Source of the DNA: Ruegeria sp. TM1040
GTDB taxonomy: Bacteria; Pseudomonadota; Alphaproteobacteria; Rhodobacterales; Rhodobacteraceae
Direction: 5' to 3'
NCBI RefSeq assembly: GCF_000014065.1
Contig: NC_008044.1
Location: 209,501 to 273,500 of the forward strand
Length of the DNA: 64,000 nt
Shown here: one piece after another, positions 53,924-62,751 of the stretch
How positions within the stretch are numbered: the stretch's first letter is position 1
Layout: every line of letters starts with the position of its first letter
Program-made: the position numbers and the translations under genes
The notes under the pieces: model-generated
Database searches by the model: none
Told to the model about the DNA's origin: nothing
The model's input: only the letters and a program-made list of their open reading frames with translations

Positions 53924-54046
53924 GTTGCGAGGCGCTGCCTCGCGCTCCGAGGTATTTGGGAAAAGGTGAAATGGGCCGCGTGATTTAATTAGATCGCGTG
54001 AAATTCATCTCTTGATTTGACCTGCGCGTCTGGCGCAAATCACCTC

Positions 54047-54538
54047 ATGGTTGAATTTCTCTTTATTGTATTTCTGATTGGCCTTCTGGCCCTTCTCTTG
54101 CGGCGGGATCGCCGCAGGCGCGCCATTAAAATTGCAGTCATCGATGGCTCAAACCTATTGTATTGGAAGGGCGAGGCGCTGTCTTTGCAGCCGGTTCATG
54201 ATGCAATCGAAGCGCTCGTCGCGGCAGGGTATCGTCCCTGTGTGATATTCGATGCCAATGCTGGCTATCTGGTGGCCGGGCAATATTTGGATGGCGCTCG
54301 CTTTGCCAAACTGTTGGGGCTGAGGGCGGCACAGGCCTATGTGGTGCCAAAGGGCGAACCTGCAGACCCACATATCCTGCAGTTGGCGCGCAAGAGCGGC
54401 GGCATCGTGATCTCTCGTGACAGGTTTCGCGATTGGGCTGACAAGTTTGCGCCGGAGACCGCCTCGGACCGGGTGGTGCGCGGTGGCTATCGCCGGGACA
54501 AGCTCTGGCTCGATCTGCCGAAGGACAAGGTTGCCTGA
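54047..54538 (+). CDS. Membrane-anchored PIN/NYN-like (Zc3h12a-type) ribonuclease candidate
   Basis: A 163-residue protein with an N-terminal membrane segment (FLFIVFLIGLLALLL, residues ~4-18) followed by RRDRRRR, which keeps the rest in the cytoplasm. The soluble part resembles the RNase_Zc3h12a/NYN branch of PIN nucleases: AVIDGSNLLYW supplies the first acidic residue, CVIFDANAGY the second, GEPADPHILQLA the third and IVISRDRFRDWADKF the fourth. If active it is an endoribonuclease held at the inner membrane; target unknown. It stands alone after the tuf terminator, with no toxin-antitoxin partner visible. Confidence 0.78.
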   Translation: MVEFLFIVFLIGLLALLLRRDRRRRAIKIAVIDGSNLLYWKGEALSLQPVHDAIEALVAAGYRPCVIFDANAGYLVAGQYLDGARFAKLLGLRAAQAYVVPKGEPADPHILQLARKSGGIVISRDRFRDWADKFAPETASDRVVRGGYRRDKLWLDLPKDKVA

Positions 54539-54975
54539 AGGGGCAGGCGGGCGGGGCGTATCGCGCCTTTCGCGATCATAGACGCTCTGCGCTGTGCGAT
54601 CCGAGAAGGTAGCTGCTCCGTCGGCGCGCGCGTCAATCCAGAGACCTAGGGGTCAGGCCTGTGTCGAAGATCACTGAATAATTACAAATATGCTGTGACG
54701 ACGCGGCGGCAGAGTATCTGTGCCTCAGGCTGACGAGGCGGGAGGGGTGTCTCGCGGAGTAGTCAGTCAACAATTGGAAAGAGCCTGACTCGGGAGGCGT
54801 TTCTCTGTTCGGACCTGCGTGCCAGCCGTGTCGAAGCAATCGCATGTAGGCCCCGGATCAAAGAAGAATGATCGCAATTTATACGAGAGCGAGAGAAACA
54901 TCATACACCTCTCGGTCTGGATCTTTCCGGGCCTGGCTGTTACGTCTCGAGCCCGACTAGGATGAGGAAATTCAC
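54539..54975. other. Intergenic region without recognised genes
   Basis: About 435 bases between the ribonuclease candidate and the small lipoprotein. I see no supported gene, RNA or repeat. Confidence 0.5.
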
Positions 54976-55227
54976 ATGCGTGCAGTATTGATGTTCGGTG
55001 CTTCGATTATTGTTTTAGCGGCTTGCAGCAGCGGCACTTCGGAAGGGCAAGTGTCCGTAAGTTATGATAATGGCGCGTTTTCAGGAAAGGCCGGCTCGAA
55101 CTGGTCAGATGAAGAACTGCGCAGTAATTCTTTTGGAGTTCTCTGCGGCGAAGACGGCAAGGTCGCTGACCTTGCGATCTCCAGAGATAGCAAGGGCGTG
55201 GCCACGATCAGTGGTAAATGCGTGTAG
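54976..55227 (+). CDS. Small predicted lipoprotein
   Basis: An 83-residue protein with a short signal peptide and lipobox VLAAC (Cys17). After processing about 66 residues remain, polar and Ser/Gly-rich, with two cysteines (LCGEDG and GKCV at the end) that could form a disulfide. Function unknown. AGGA precedes the ATG by a suitable distance. It lies just before the S10 operon, with a terminator 125 bases downstream. Confidence 0.68.
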   Translation: MRAVLMFGASIIVLAACSSGTSEGQVSVSYDNGAFSGKAGSNWSDEELRSNSFGVLCGEDGKVADLAISRDSKGVATISGKCV

Positions 55228-55351
55228 CGACAGTAGGCGAGGTGCTGTCGGGGCCACCAGACGGTCAAGACGAGTTGCTTGGATTGCCTTGCAACCCCCT
55301 TGCCAAACCTCTGAGGAAGCCGTAAGGAGCGGCATCTCGCATTGCGAGACG

Positions 55352-55375
55352 AAGGCGGGGTGATTCCCGCCTTTT
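55352..55375 (+). terminator. Terminator-like hairpin upstream of rpsJ
   Basis: AAGGCGGG (55352-55359) pairs with CCCGCCTT (55366-55373), then TT. It may end the lipoprotein transcript or act as an attenuator in the S10 leader, as L4 does in E. coli. Confidence 0.65.
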
Positions 55376-55446
55376 GGGTTCGATGAGGGTAGGTGATGAG
55401 CACTGGCCCTCCTCTCAACTCCAACGCCTGACTAAAAGGCTATACG

Positions 55447-55761
55447 ATGCAAAGCCAAAACATCCGTATCCGGCTGAAGGCATTTGACTATCGTGTGCTG
55501 GATGCGTCCACACAAGAGATCGTCAACACTGCCAAGCGGACCGGCGCCCAAGTGCGCGGCCCGATCCCGCTGCCGAACAAGATCGAGAAATTCACTGTTC
55601 TGCGTGGTCCCCACGTGGACAAGAAATCCCGCGATCAGTTCGAGATCCGTACGCACAAGCGTCTTCTCGACATCGTCGACCCGACCCCTCAGACCGTGGA
55701 CGCGCTGATGAAGCTCGACCTGGCTGCTGGCGTTGACGTCGAAATCAAACTGCAGTCATAA
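55447..55761 (+). CDS. rpsJ: 30S ribosomal protein S10
   Basis: Small-subunit protein that also serves as NusE in antitermination. The 104-residue product starts [81 protein letters not shown] lies seven bases before the ATG. First gene of the S10 operon; rplC follows after 18 bases. Confidence 0.98.
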   Translation: MQSQNIRIRLKAFDYRVLDASTQEIVNTAKRTGAQVRGPIPLPNKIEKFTVLRGPHVDKKSRDQFEIRTHKRLLDIVDPTPQTVDALMKLDLAAGVDVEIKLQS

Positions 55762-55779
55762 GATCGGAGGGTAATTCAT

Positions 55780-56499
55780 ATGCGCTCTGGTATTATCGCA
55801 AAAAAAGTGGGCATGACCCGCTTGTTCATGGAAGACGGCAAGCAGATCCCTGTGACCGTTCTTTCGCTTGATGGCCTGCAGGTTGTCGCTCAGCGTACCG
55901 AAGACAAAGACGGCTACACTGCCGTTCAGCTCGGTGCCGGTTCCGCAAAAGTAAAGCGCGTCTCCAAGGCGATGCGCGGTCACTTCGCGGCCTCCAAAGT
56001 TGAGCCCAAGCGCAAGCTGGTTGAGTTCCGCGTTCCCGCGGACGGCCTGATCGAAGTGGGCGCGGAAATCTCCGCCGAGCACTTCCTGGAAGGTCAAAAA
56101 GTCGACGTCACCGGTACCTCCATTGGTAAAGGTTTCGCCGGTGCAATGAAGCGCTGGAACTTCGGCGGTCTGCGTGCCTCTCACGGCGTGTCGATCTCTC
56201 ACCGTTCCCACGGTTCCACCGGTCAGTGTCAGGATCCGGGCAAAGTCTTCAAAGGTAAGAAGATGGCCGGTCACATGGGCGCTGCACGCGTGACCACCCA
56301 GAACCTCGAGGTTGTCAAAACCGACGCCGATCGTGGTCTGGTCTTCATCAAAGGCGCTGTTCCCGGTCCGAAATCCGGCTGGGTCACCGTCAAAGACGCC
56401 GTGAAGAAGAAAGCACCCGAAGGTCTGCCGTTCCCGGCGGCTCTGAAGACTGCTGCTGAAGCTGCGGCTGAAGCACCCGCGGAAGGGGGTGAAGCATGA
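55780..56499 (+). CDS. rplC: 50S ribosomal protein L3
   Basis: Early assembly protein near the peptidyl-transferase centre. The 239-residue product has [25 protein letters not shown] and the loop [43 protein letters not shown]. The end is an Ala/Glu-rich tail ([15 protein letters not shown]), longer than in E. coli but usual for alphaproteobacteria. The stop overlaps the rplD start by four bases. Confidence 0.98.
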   Translation: MRSGIIAKKVGMTRLFMEDGKQIPVTVLSLDGLQVVAQRTEDKDGYTAVQLGAGSAKVKRVSKAMRGHFAASKVEPKRKLVEFRVPADGLIEVGAEISAEHFLEGQKVDVTGTSIGKGFAGAMKRWNFGGLRASHGVSISHRSHGSTGQCQDPGKVFKGKKMAGHMGAARVTTQNLEVVKTDADRGLVFIKGAVPGPKSGWVTVKDAVKKKAPEGLPFPAALKTAAEAAAEAPAEGGEA

Positions 56500-57113
56500 A
56501 ACTTGACGTGATCAAACTGGACGGCGGCAAAGCGGGCGACATCGAACTGTCCGAAGACCTGTTCGGCCTGGAGCCGCGTGCGGACATCCTGCACCGTGTG
56601 GTCCGTTGGCAGCGCAACAACGCGCAGGCCGGCACCCACAAGGTGAAGACCCGCTCCGAGACCTCCTACTCCACCAAGAAGATCTACCGCCAAAAAGGCA
56701 CCGGTGGCGCACGCCACGGCGACCGTAACGCGCCGATCTTCCGCAAAGGTGGTATCTACAAGGGTCCGACCCCGCGTAGCCACGGCCACGATCTGACCAA
56801 GAAATTCCGCAAGCTGGGTCTGCGCCACGCGCTGTCCGCCAAAGCAAAAGCGGGTGAACTGGTCGTGATCGAGAACGCAGAAGCCGAAGGCAAGACCGCC
56901 GCTCTGGCCAAGCAGGTTGCAAACCTGGGCTGGAAACGCGCTCTGGTCATCGACGGTGCTGCCGTCAACGAAGGCTTCGCTCGTGCCGCCAAAAACATCG
57001 AAGGTCTGGATATACTGCCGTCGATGGGCGCAAACGTCTATGACATCCTGAAGCGTGACACCCTCGTGCTCACGAAGTCGGCTGTCGAAGCACTGGAGGC
57101 TCGTCTGAAATGA
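56496..57113 (+). CDS. rplD: 50S ribosomal protein L4
   Basis: Lines the peptide exit tunnel; in E. coli it also represses the S10 operon. The 205 residues contain [62 protein letters not shown] (the tunnel loop) and [29 protein letters not shown]. Overlaps with rplC before it and rplW after it show a tight operon. Confidence 0.98.
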   Translation: MKLDVIKLDGGKAGDIELSEDLFGLEPRADILHRVVRWQRNNAQAGTHKVKTRSETSYSTKKIYRQKGTGGARHGDRNAPIFRKGGIYKGPTPRSHGHDLTKKFRKLGLRHALSAKAKAGELVVIENAEAEGKTAALAKQVANLGWKRALVIDGAAVNEGFARAAKNIEGLDILPSMGANVYDILKRDTLVLTKSAVEALEARLK

Positions 57114-57406
57114 GCGCGAAGGCAGAACACTACGACGTGATCCGCAAGCCGATCATCACCGAGAAATCCACCATGGCGTCCGAAAACGGCGCAGTGGTGT
57201 TCGAGGTGGCAATCGACTCCAACAAACCGCAGATCAAAGAAGCTGTTGAGGCTCTCTTTGGTGTGAAGGTCAAAGCGGTCAACACCACCGTCACCAAGGG
57301 TAAGGTCAAGCGTTTCCGCGGCCAGCTGGGCAAGCGGAAAGACGTGAAAAAAGCCTACGTCACCCTGGAAGAAGGCAACACCATCGACGTGTCCACCGGA
57401 CTCTGA
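57110..57406 (+). CDS. rplW: 50S ribosomal protein L23
   Basis: Sits at the tunnel exit and docks trigger factor and SRP. The 98-residue product has [83 protein letters not shown]. It overlaps rplD by four bases. Unusually, it is followed by a strong terminator and about 2 kb of foreign-looking DNA instead of rplB. Confidence 0.98.
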   Translation: MSAKAEHYDVIRKPIITEKSTMASENGAVVFEVAIDSNKPQIKEAVEALFGVKVKAVNTTVTKGKVKRFRGQLGKRKDVKKAYVTLEEGNTIDVSTGL

Positions 57407-57431
57407 GATTTGGTTGCTTGAGAATTGAGAA

Positions 57432-57461
57432 GGCCCCTCGCAGCGATGCGGGGGGCTTTTT
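57432..57461 (+). terminator. Intrinsic terminator after rplW, inside the S10 operon
   Basis: GCCCCTCGCA (57433-57442) pairs with TGCGGGGGGC (57447-57456), one G-T pair, GCGA tetraloop, then TTTTT. It would cut the S10 transcript before rplB. Confidence 0.9.
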
Positions 57462-57512
57462 CATTGCGTTTTTGCTGTTAGCTTTGTCGCATTATGTTTT
57501 GGGAGATTTCGG

Positions 57513-58091
57513 ATGAACCATAGGTACCGACCGCTGCTGTTTTCACGTGATTGGTGGTGTACAGTGCTCGTTGGTGTCTCAATGACTTGCGGAATCGTTA
57601 GCATCTCTTGGAGGTCTGCAAACGGCGGCTTTCTACCATCTGACGCATGGCACAGCTTAGGGGCACAAGTCGCATAGGGGTGGGCCTGCGTGACAGGAAT
57701 AGGTACGTTTATTCTTGTGAATTCCAAAGCTGATCCCTTTAAAATTGGACGACGTCCTCTTGTGCGGCTCTTTTGGAATACTTTTGGAACTGCGTTTTTG
57801 GCTCATATAGGTTTTTTATCGGCCTTTACGACACCAGCAATGGTGTCCACATGGGTATCCTCCCAGTGGGAAGAGGCTGAGTATCAGGTGTTGAATCCAC
57901 ATGGTTCCAGCTCGCGACTTTGCGGAAAGCGGATGGATTTAGGAGATCGTTCTTCCTTTCAATACGAGCTTTGCGGAGTTCCAGACGTTTTGAGAGACAG
58001 TCTGGAAATTGGAAGCCGTGTGGTTATTTCTGGGCGTAAAAACTGGTTTGGGATGGTCCCCGACACTATCAGGCGCGCTGAAGAACGTTAG
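57513..58091 (+). pseudogene. Membrane-protein gene broken by an in-frame amber stop
   Basis: A good ribosome site (GGGAG) precedes ATG 57513. The frame runs 54 codons to TAG (57675-57677) and then stays open, in the same frame, to TAG at 58089-58091, giving 191 residues plus the amber if read through. Three hydrophobic stretches are seen: WWCTVLVGVSMTCGIVSISW, an ACVTGIGTFILV segment right after the stop, and FGTAFLAHIGFLSAFTTPAMVSTW. A soluble C-terminal part follows. GTG 57690 could start a shortened 133-residue product. I recognise no family. AT-rich compared with the neighbouring ribosomal genes. It may be an orphan immunity or accessory gene of the Rhs cassette, which is inference. Confidence 0.6.
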
Positions 58092-58157
58092 GCCCTTGGG
58101 CTGCAAACGCTGCTGTTTTCCGTCTTCCTCGCCACCGTTGCCGGGCAGGCCACGGCG

Positions 58158-58913
58158 ATGTTCATCCAGCCGGATTGGTTTGATCCGACCCAGCCAGGGG
58201 TGGGGACGAATAGGTATTCTTATTCGAATAACGATCCAGTCAACTTACTCGATCCTTCTGGGAATCAAGCTGTTTCTGCCTTCACGCAGTCGCAGGAAGA
58301 ACGTGACAGTGCCTACCGCGATACGGCTGACATGTACGATCGGCGCGCTGACGAGTTGGTAGCGGATGGCGCGCCGGACGATGATCTTGAGGTGTTGGAG
58401 TATCGCCAGAAGGCAAAGGATCAGCGCAGTCGAATTGGCGTATCCGGCACTCAGTTGGTAGTTGAGGATGTGGCGTCTGTTGCGGTGCCGTATGCTGCCG
58501 GGAAAGCTGCCGGGCTTCTCAGTCGCCTTTTCGGTGGCGCGGCGAAATCATCTACATCCGCTACAGCACCTGAGCTATCGACGGAGATTGCTTCGACCTT
58601 CCGTAGTTCAAAATACTCAACTGTTGTCGTAGAGGAGCCAACAACCCTATATCGAGTATACGGGGGTAGTGCGCGAATGATTGGCGGTTTTTGGACGAGG
58701 ACAAAACCTCAAGGGCCACTACAGTCCTAATTGGATAGTGCGTTGGCGCCACAATGGGGAAATACTGCGGAAAAAGTCGTGACAATGACCGTTCCAAGAG
58801 GAACCGTAATTTATGAGGGGGTCGCCGGACCACAGTCAACGGGTGTTGGCCAATTGCTTGGCGGCGGCAGTCAAGTGTACGTTCCAAGGGTTGATACAAA
58901 ATGGCTCCACTGA
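58158..58913 (+). pseudogene. Rhs core tail fused to a C-terminal toxin-like domain, with an in-frame ochre stop
   Basis: The fragment begins with MFIQPDWFDPTQPGVGTNRY then SYSNNDPVNLLDPSGN, the closing part of an RHS repeat-associated core where polymorphic toxin tips are attached. No ribosome site precedes the ATG, and the thousands of bases encoding a full Rhs are missing. A hydrophilic linker follows, then EPTTLYRVYGGSARMIGGFWTR. TAA at 58728-58730 interrupts GPLQS/LDSALAPQWGN, after which the same frame continues with VVTMTVPRGTVIYEGVAGPQ and LLGGGSQVYVPRVDTKW to TGA 58911. The R...FWT...E spacing recalls ADP-ribosyltransferase-like toxins, but that is only a guess. A single C-to-T change in CAA would explain the stop. 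Confidence 0.75.
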
Positions 58914-58930
58914 GGCAAGTTTAGCAGGTT

Positions 58931-59188
58931 TTGAGCGAGATAAATGAAATTTTGGACTCTGCTGGAGAGACTTATTGGCAGTCAAAAGTCGAAGAGGCCT
59001 TTGCTCGTTCAGGTGACAGACAAAGGGATCTGATCGCTTCTTGGTTTGGAGGGATGGGCTCGTTCTCCGACTTAATGCTCATGAAAATCAATGGCCACAC
59101 TGTTGAAGAAGACCAAGAGCCTCAGTTAAATGAGAGGCTACGTATGCTCAGGAGTGAATTGTACAGCTTGATAAGGGCGAGGAACTGA
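58931..59188 (+). CDS. Probable immunity protein (DUF6966-like)
   Basis: An 85-residue acidic, helical protein starting at TTG 58931, 17 bases after the broken toxin frame. No in-frame ATG fits and the ribosome site is weak (CAGG). The features SAGETYWQSKVEEAFARSGDRQRDLIASWFGGMGSFSDLMLMKINGH and ERLRMLRSELYSLI resemble small proteins with a GGMGSF.D.. motif, which I recall as DUF6966 and which often follow toxin genes. As the gene after a toxin tip it is in the classical immunity position. It is intact even though the toxin frame is interrupted. Confidence 0.55.
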   Translation: MSEINEILDSAGETYWQSKVEEAFARSGDRQRDLIASWFGGMGSFSDLMLMKINGHTVEEDQEPQLNERLRMLRSELYSLIRARN

Positions 59189-59434
59189 CGCTGCTCTCGC
59201 GGTTCTCTTCCCCATTGCCACCCCCTCCAACCTCTGCTACATCGCACCAATCCTGACAGGCCTCGGATTCGTTCCGGGGCCGTTATCTTTGTCGGGACAT
59301 TCGACCCAGGGACCTTCGGGGCCCTTCATCGGTCACCTGAACCCGGCGCGGATGCGCCAAGGCAGGGGGCTTTAACATAGCTGGGCCAAAGATAATAACC
59401 TAAGGCTCGGCACGCTAAACGGAAGACAGAAAGC
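59189..59434 (+). promoter_or_regulatory. Leader region of rplB after the inserted cassette
   Basis: About 245 bases with no gene seen. Because a terminator follows rplW, a promoter for rplB-rplP must lie here or in the cassette. No convincing -35/-10 pair was found by eye. Confidence 0.4.
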
Positions 59435-60277
59435 ATGGCACTTAAGTCGTATAAACCGACGACGCCGGGCCAGCGTGGGCTGGTTCTGATCGACCGTTCG
59501 GAGCTTTGGAAAGGGCGTCCGGTCAAGTCTCTCACTGAGGGTTTGACCAAATCGGGCGGCCGGAACAACACCGGACGGATCACTTCTCGCCGCCGTGGTG
59601 GTGGCGCAAAGCGTCTTTACCGGATCGTTGACTTCAAACGGAATAAATTTGATGTCGCCGCGACCGTCGAGCGCATTGAATATGACCCCAACCGGACTGC
59701 CTTCATCGCATTGGTGAAGTACGAAGACGGCGAGCAGGCTTATATCCTCGCGCCGCAGCGTCTGGCAGTTGGTGACAAGGTCATCGCCTCCGCAAAGGCA
59801 GACATCAAGCCGGGCAACGCAATGCCGTTCTCGGGCATGCCGATCGGTACCATCGTTCACAACATCGAAATGAAGCCCGGCAAAGGCGGCCAGATCGCCC
59901 GTGCAGCCGGTACTTACGCTCAGTTCGTTGGTCGTGATGGTGGCTACGCTCAGATCCGCTTGTCCTCGGGCGAACTGCGCTTGGTCCGTCAGGAATGCAT
60001 GGCCACCGTTGGTGCCGTGTCCAACCCCGACAACTCCAACCAGAACTACGGTAAAGCCGGTCGCATGCGCCACAAAGGCAAGCGTCCGAGCGTCCGTGGT
60101 GTGGTTATGAACCCGATCGACCACCCCCATGGTGGTGGTGAAGGTCGGACCTCCGGTGGTCGTCACCCGGTGACCCCATGGGGTAAGCCGACCAAGGGTA
60201 AGCGCACCCGCAACACCAACAAGGCGTCGCAGAAGCTGATCATCCGCTCGCGTCACGCTAAGAAGAAAGGGCGCTAA
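59435..60277 (+). CDS. rplB: 50S ribosomal protein L2
   Basis: Needed for subunit joining and peptidyl transfer. The 280-residue protein has [67 protein letters not shown] and the C-terminal [37 protein letters not shown] with the functional histidine. It starts a second block, rplB-rpsS-rplV-rpsC-rplP, cut off from rplW by the inserted cassette. Confidence 0.98.
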   Translation: MALKSYKPTTPGQRGLVLIDRSELWKGRPVKSLTEGLTKSGGRNNTGRITSRRRGGGAKRLYRIVDFKRNKFDVAATVERIEYDPNRTAFIALVKYEDGEQAYILAPQRLAVGDKVIASAKADIKPGNAMPFSGMPIGTIVHNIEMKPGKGGQIARAAGTYAQFVGRDGGYAQIRLSSGELRLVRQECMATVGAVSNPDNSNQNYGKAGRMRHKGKRPSVRGVVMNPIDHPHGGGEGRTSGGRHPVTPWGKPTKGKRTRNTNKASQKLIIRSRHAKKKGR

Positions 60278-60280
60278 TCT

Positions 60281-60559
60281 ATGACTCGCTCTGTATGGAA
60301 AGGCCCATTCGTCGATGCTTACGTGCTGAAAAAAGCCGAAGCAGCGCGCGATTCCGGCCGCAATGAAGTGATCAAGATCTGGTCCCGTCGTTCCACCATT
60401 CTGCCCCAGTTCGTGGGTCTGACCTTTGGTGTGTACAACGGCCAGAAGCACATTCCTGTCAACGTCACGGAAGACATGATCGGTCAGAAGTTCGGTGAAT
60501 ACTCCCCGACTCGGACCTATTACGGTCACGCCGCTGACAAAAAAGCGAAGCGGAAGTAA
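60281..60559 (+). CDS. rpsS: 30S ribosomal protein S19
   Basis: Small-subunit head protein of 92 residues, contacting S13 and the A-site finger. Visible motifs are [81 protein letters not shown]. Its start lies three bases after the rplB stop. Confidence 0.98.
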
Positions 60560-60562
60560 GTC

Positions 60563-60943
60563 ATGGGCAAGGATAAAAACCCCCGCCGCGTGGCAGACAA
60601 CGAAGCAATGGCAAAAGTCCGCATGCTTCGCACCAGCCCGCAGAAACTGAACCTGGTGGCTCAGATGATCCGTGGCAAGAAAGTGGACAAGGCTCTGACC
60701 GACCTCACTTTCTCCAACAAGCGGATCGCGCAGGACGTGAAGAAATGCCTTCAGTCCGCCATCGCGAACGCCGAAAACAACCACAACCTTGACGTCGATG
60801 AACTGATCGTCGCCGAGGCATGGGTCGGCAAGAACCTGACCATGAAGCGCGGTCGCCCGCGGGCCCGTGGTCGCTTCGGCAAGATCCTGAAGCCGTTCGC
60901 TGAGATCACCATCAAGGTGCGTCAAGTTGAGGAGCAAGCCTAA
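60563..60943 (+). CDS. rplV: 50S ribosomal protein L22
   Basis: Tunnel-wall protein of 126 residues. It has [102 protein letters not shown], including the tunnel loop [11 protein letters not shown] where macrolide-resistance changes occur. Its stop overlaps the rpsC start by one base. Confidence 0.98.
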   Translation: MGKDKNPRRVADNEAMAKVRMLRTSPQKLNLVAQMIRGKKVDKALTDLTFSNKRIAQDVKKCLQSAIANAENNHNLDVDELIVAEAWVGKNLTMKRGRPRARGRFGKILKPFAEITIKVRQVEEQA

Positions 60944-61662
60944 TGGGACATAAAGTCAATCCGGTTGGCATGCGCCTGCAGATCAACCGCACCTGGGACA
61001 GCCGCTGGTACGCTGACACCAAGGACTACGGTGATCTCCTCCTCGAGGACATCAAGATCCGTGAGTTCATCAAAGAAGAGTGCAAGCAGGCCGGTGTTGC
61101 CCGCGTGATCATCGAACGCCCCCACAAGAAGTGCCGTGTGACCATTCACACCGCGCGTCCGGGCGTGATCATCGGCAAAAAAGGCGCGGACATCGAAGTT
61201 CTTCGCAAGAAGATCGCTTCCATGACCGACTCCGAGCTGCACCTCAACATCGTTGAGGTTCGCAAGCCGGAACTCGACGCACAGCTCGTTGGCGAGTCCA
61301 TCGCTCAGCAGCTGGAGCGCCGTGTGTCCTTCCGCCGCGCGATGAAGCGGGCCGTGCAGAACGCCATGCGCATGGGCGCCCTGGGTATCCGGGTGAACGT
61401 CGCTGGTCGTCTGGGCGGTGCAGAAATCGCACGTACCGAATGGTACCGTGAAGGTCGTGTGCCGTTGCACACCCTGCGCGCAGACATCGATTACGCACAC
61501 TCTGAAGCATCCACCCCCTATGGTATCATCGGTATCAAGGTCTGGATCTTCAAAGGTGAGATCATGGAGCATGATCCTCAGGCGCGTGATCGCAAGGCTC
61601 AGGAACTCCAGGACGGTCCGGCACCTCGCGGTGCAGGCGGTAACCGTCGTGGCGATCGCTAA
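60943..61662 (+). CDS. rpsC: 30S ribosomal protein S3
   Basis: mRNA-entry protein of 239 residues with ribosomal helicase activity. It has [45 protein letters not shown], the KH domain [26 protein letters not shown] and ISAQ-like [67 protein letters not shown]. It overlaps rplV by one base and is followed 12 bases later by rplP. Confidence 0.98.
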   Translation: MGHKVNPVGMRLQINRTWDSRWYADTKDYGDLLLEDIKIREFIKEECKQAGVARVIIERPHKKCRVTIHTARPGVIIGKKGADIEVLRKKIASMTDSELHLNIVEVRKPELDAQLVGESIAQQLERRVSFRRAMKRAVQNAMRMGALGIRVNVAGRLGGAEIARTEWYREGRVPLHTLRADIDYAHSEASTPYGIIGIKVWIFKGEIMEHDPQARDRKAQELQDGPAPRGAGGNRRGDR

Positions 61663-61674
61663 GGAGAACGCGAC

Positions 61675-62088
61675 ATGCTTCAGCCAAAGCGTACTAAATT
61701 CCGCAAGATGCACAAAGGCCGGATCAAAGGCCTCGCAAAAGGCGGTTCCGACCTGAACTTCGGCACCTACGGCCTGAAGGCAGTGACACCCGAGCGTGTA
61801 ACCGCCCGTCAGATCGAAGCTGCACGTCGTGCAATGACCCGTCACATGAAACGTCAAGGTCGTGTCTGGATCCGTATCTTCCCAGACACCCCGGTGACCT
61901 CCAAGCCCGTCGAAGTGCGTATGGGTAAAGGTAAAGGCTCCGTGGACTTCTGGGCGTGCAAAGTGAAGCCGGGCCGCGTGATGTTTGAAATTGACGGCGT
62001 CAATGAAGACATCGCCCGCGAAGCTCTGCGCCTCGCAGCCATGAAGCTGCCGGTTCAGACCCGCATCGTGGTGCGCGAAGACTGGTAA
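61675..62088 (+). CDS. rplP: 50S ribosomal protein L16
   Basis: Large-subunit protein at the A-site tRNA elbow, 137 residues. It has [108 protein letters not shown]. In most bacteria rpmC and rpsQ follow at once; here a terminator and unrelated genes come next. Confidence 0.98.
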   Translation: MLQPKRTKFRKMHKGRIKGLAKGGSDLNFGTYGLKAVTPERVTARQIEAARRAMTRHMKRQGRVWIRIFPDTPVTSKPVEVRMGKGKGSVDFWACKVKPGRVMFEIDGVNEDIAREALRLAAMKLPVQTRIVVREDW

Positions 62089-62113
62089 TCCCGGTTTTCC
62101 GTAACGGATAGAA

Positions 62114-62146
62114 CCCCCCGCCAGGTGACTGGCGGGGGGCTTTTTT
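62114..62146 (+). terminator. Intrinsic terminator after rplP
   Basis: A perfect 11-bp stem CCCCCCGCCAG (62114-62124) with CTGGCGGGGGG (62129-62139), GTGA tetraloop, then a CTTTTTT run. Confidence 0.93.
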
Positions 62147-62347
62147 GTTCGTGCATGTGTAGGCCAGGTAACGGGTCGGAAAGGCCGTCGGTGCGTCTTC
62201 GCATTTGCCTGTCCGTGTTGGGCGCCGTTGCGGGCGAGATTTGCGAAAGGCTGATGGAAACTTATGCAAATGTTCACTTAATGTTCTTAATCTGAGTGGC
62301 AGATCAGGCGGGAACTCTAACCGCCACGTCGTTCAGGAGGCGAGAGC

Positions 62348-62647
62348 ATGACATCCAAGAAATGCATTCGGCTATGCGTCACCGGCCTGTGCCTCGCCGC
62401 TCTGATGTCCTGTTCGGACACGTCGATCCGCCTCGAGAGCGCGGACCCCGCCGCAGTCACGCGGATTAGCCAAGCGCCCTATCGCTATCAGCACGTCACT
62501 TATTGGACCCTCGCCAATGGATGCACCTATTCGCGTGGGTTTTCAGGTCGGGGTGGATGGCGGTGGTTCTTGGTGGGCAACCCGATGTCACCGGAGCAGG
62601 GTGTGGTCCACGAGGGCTGTACATTTGTTTTTGATGCATCTGATTAA
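62348..62647 (+). CDS. Small predicted lipoprotein
   Basis: A 99-residue protein with a signal peptide and lipobox LMSC (Cys22). The mature part is about 78 residues, rich in aromatic residues and with two further cysteines (NGCTYSRG and EGCTFVFD) that likely form a disulfide. The RGGWRWFLVGNP stretch is distinctive but I recognise no family. AGGAGG lies before the ATG. It is the first gene after the rplP terminator, followed 104 bases later by a solute-binding protein. Confidence 0.72.
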   Translation: MTSKKCIRLCVTGLCLAALMSCSDTSIRLESADPAAVTRISQAPYRYQHVTYWTLANGCTYSRGFSGRGGWRWFLVGNPMSPEQGVVHEGCTFVFDASD

Positions 62648-62751
62648 AAAGCAATTGAGCTACACGCTGCGTTTGGGGCTTTGGGGAACTTTTCCTTCAG
62701 CTTTATCAAATATGCTGCGCTCCAGAACAAAAGAGAGAAGGACGCTCCCGG

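Noticed and set aside
57675-57677. Programmed recoding of the amber codon (pyrrolysine or readthrough)
   Set aside because: No pyl genes or recoding element seen, and a second unrelated stop nearby favours gene decay.
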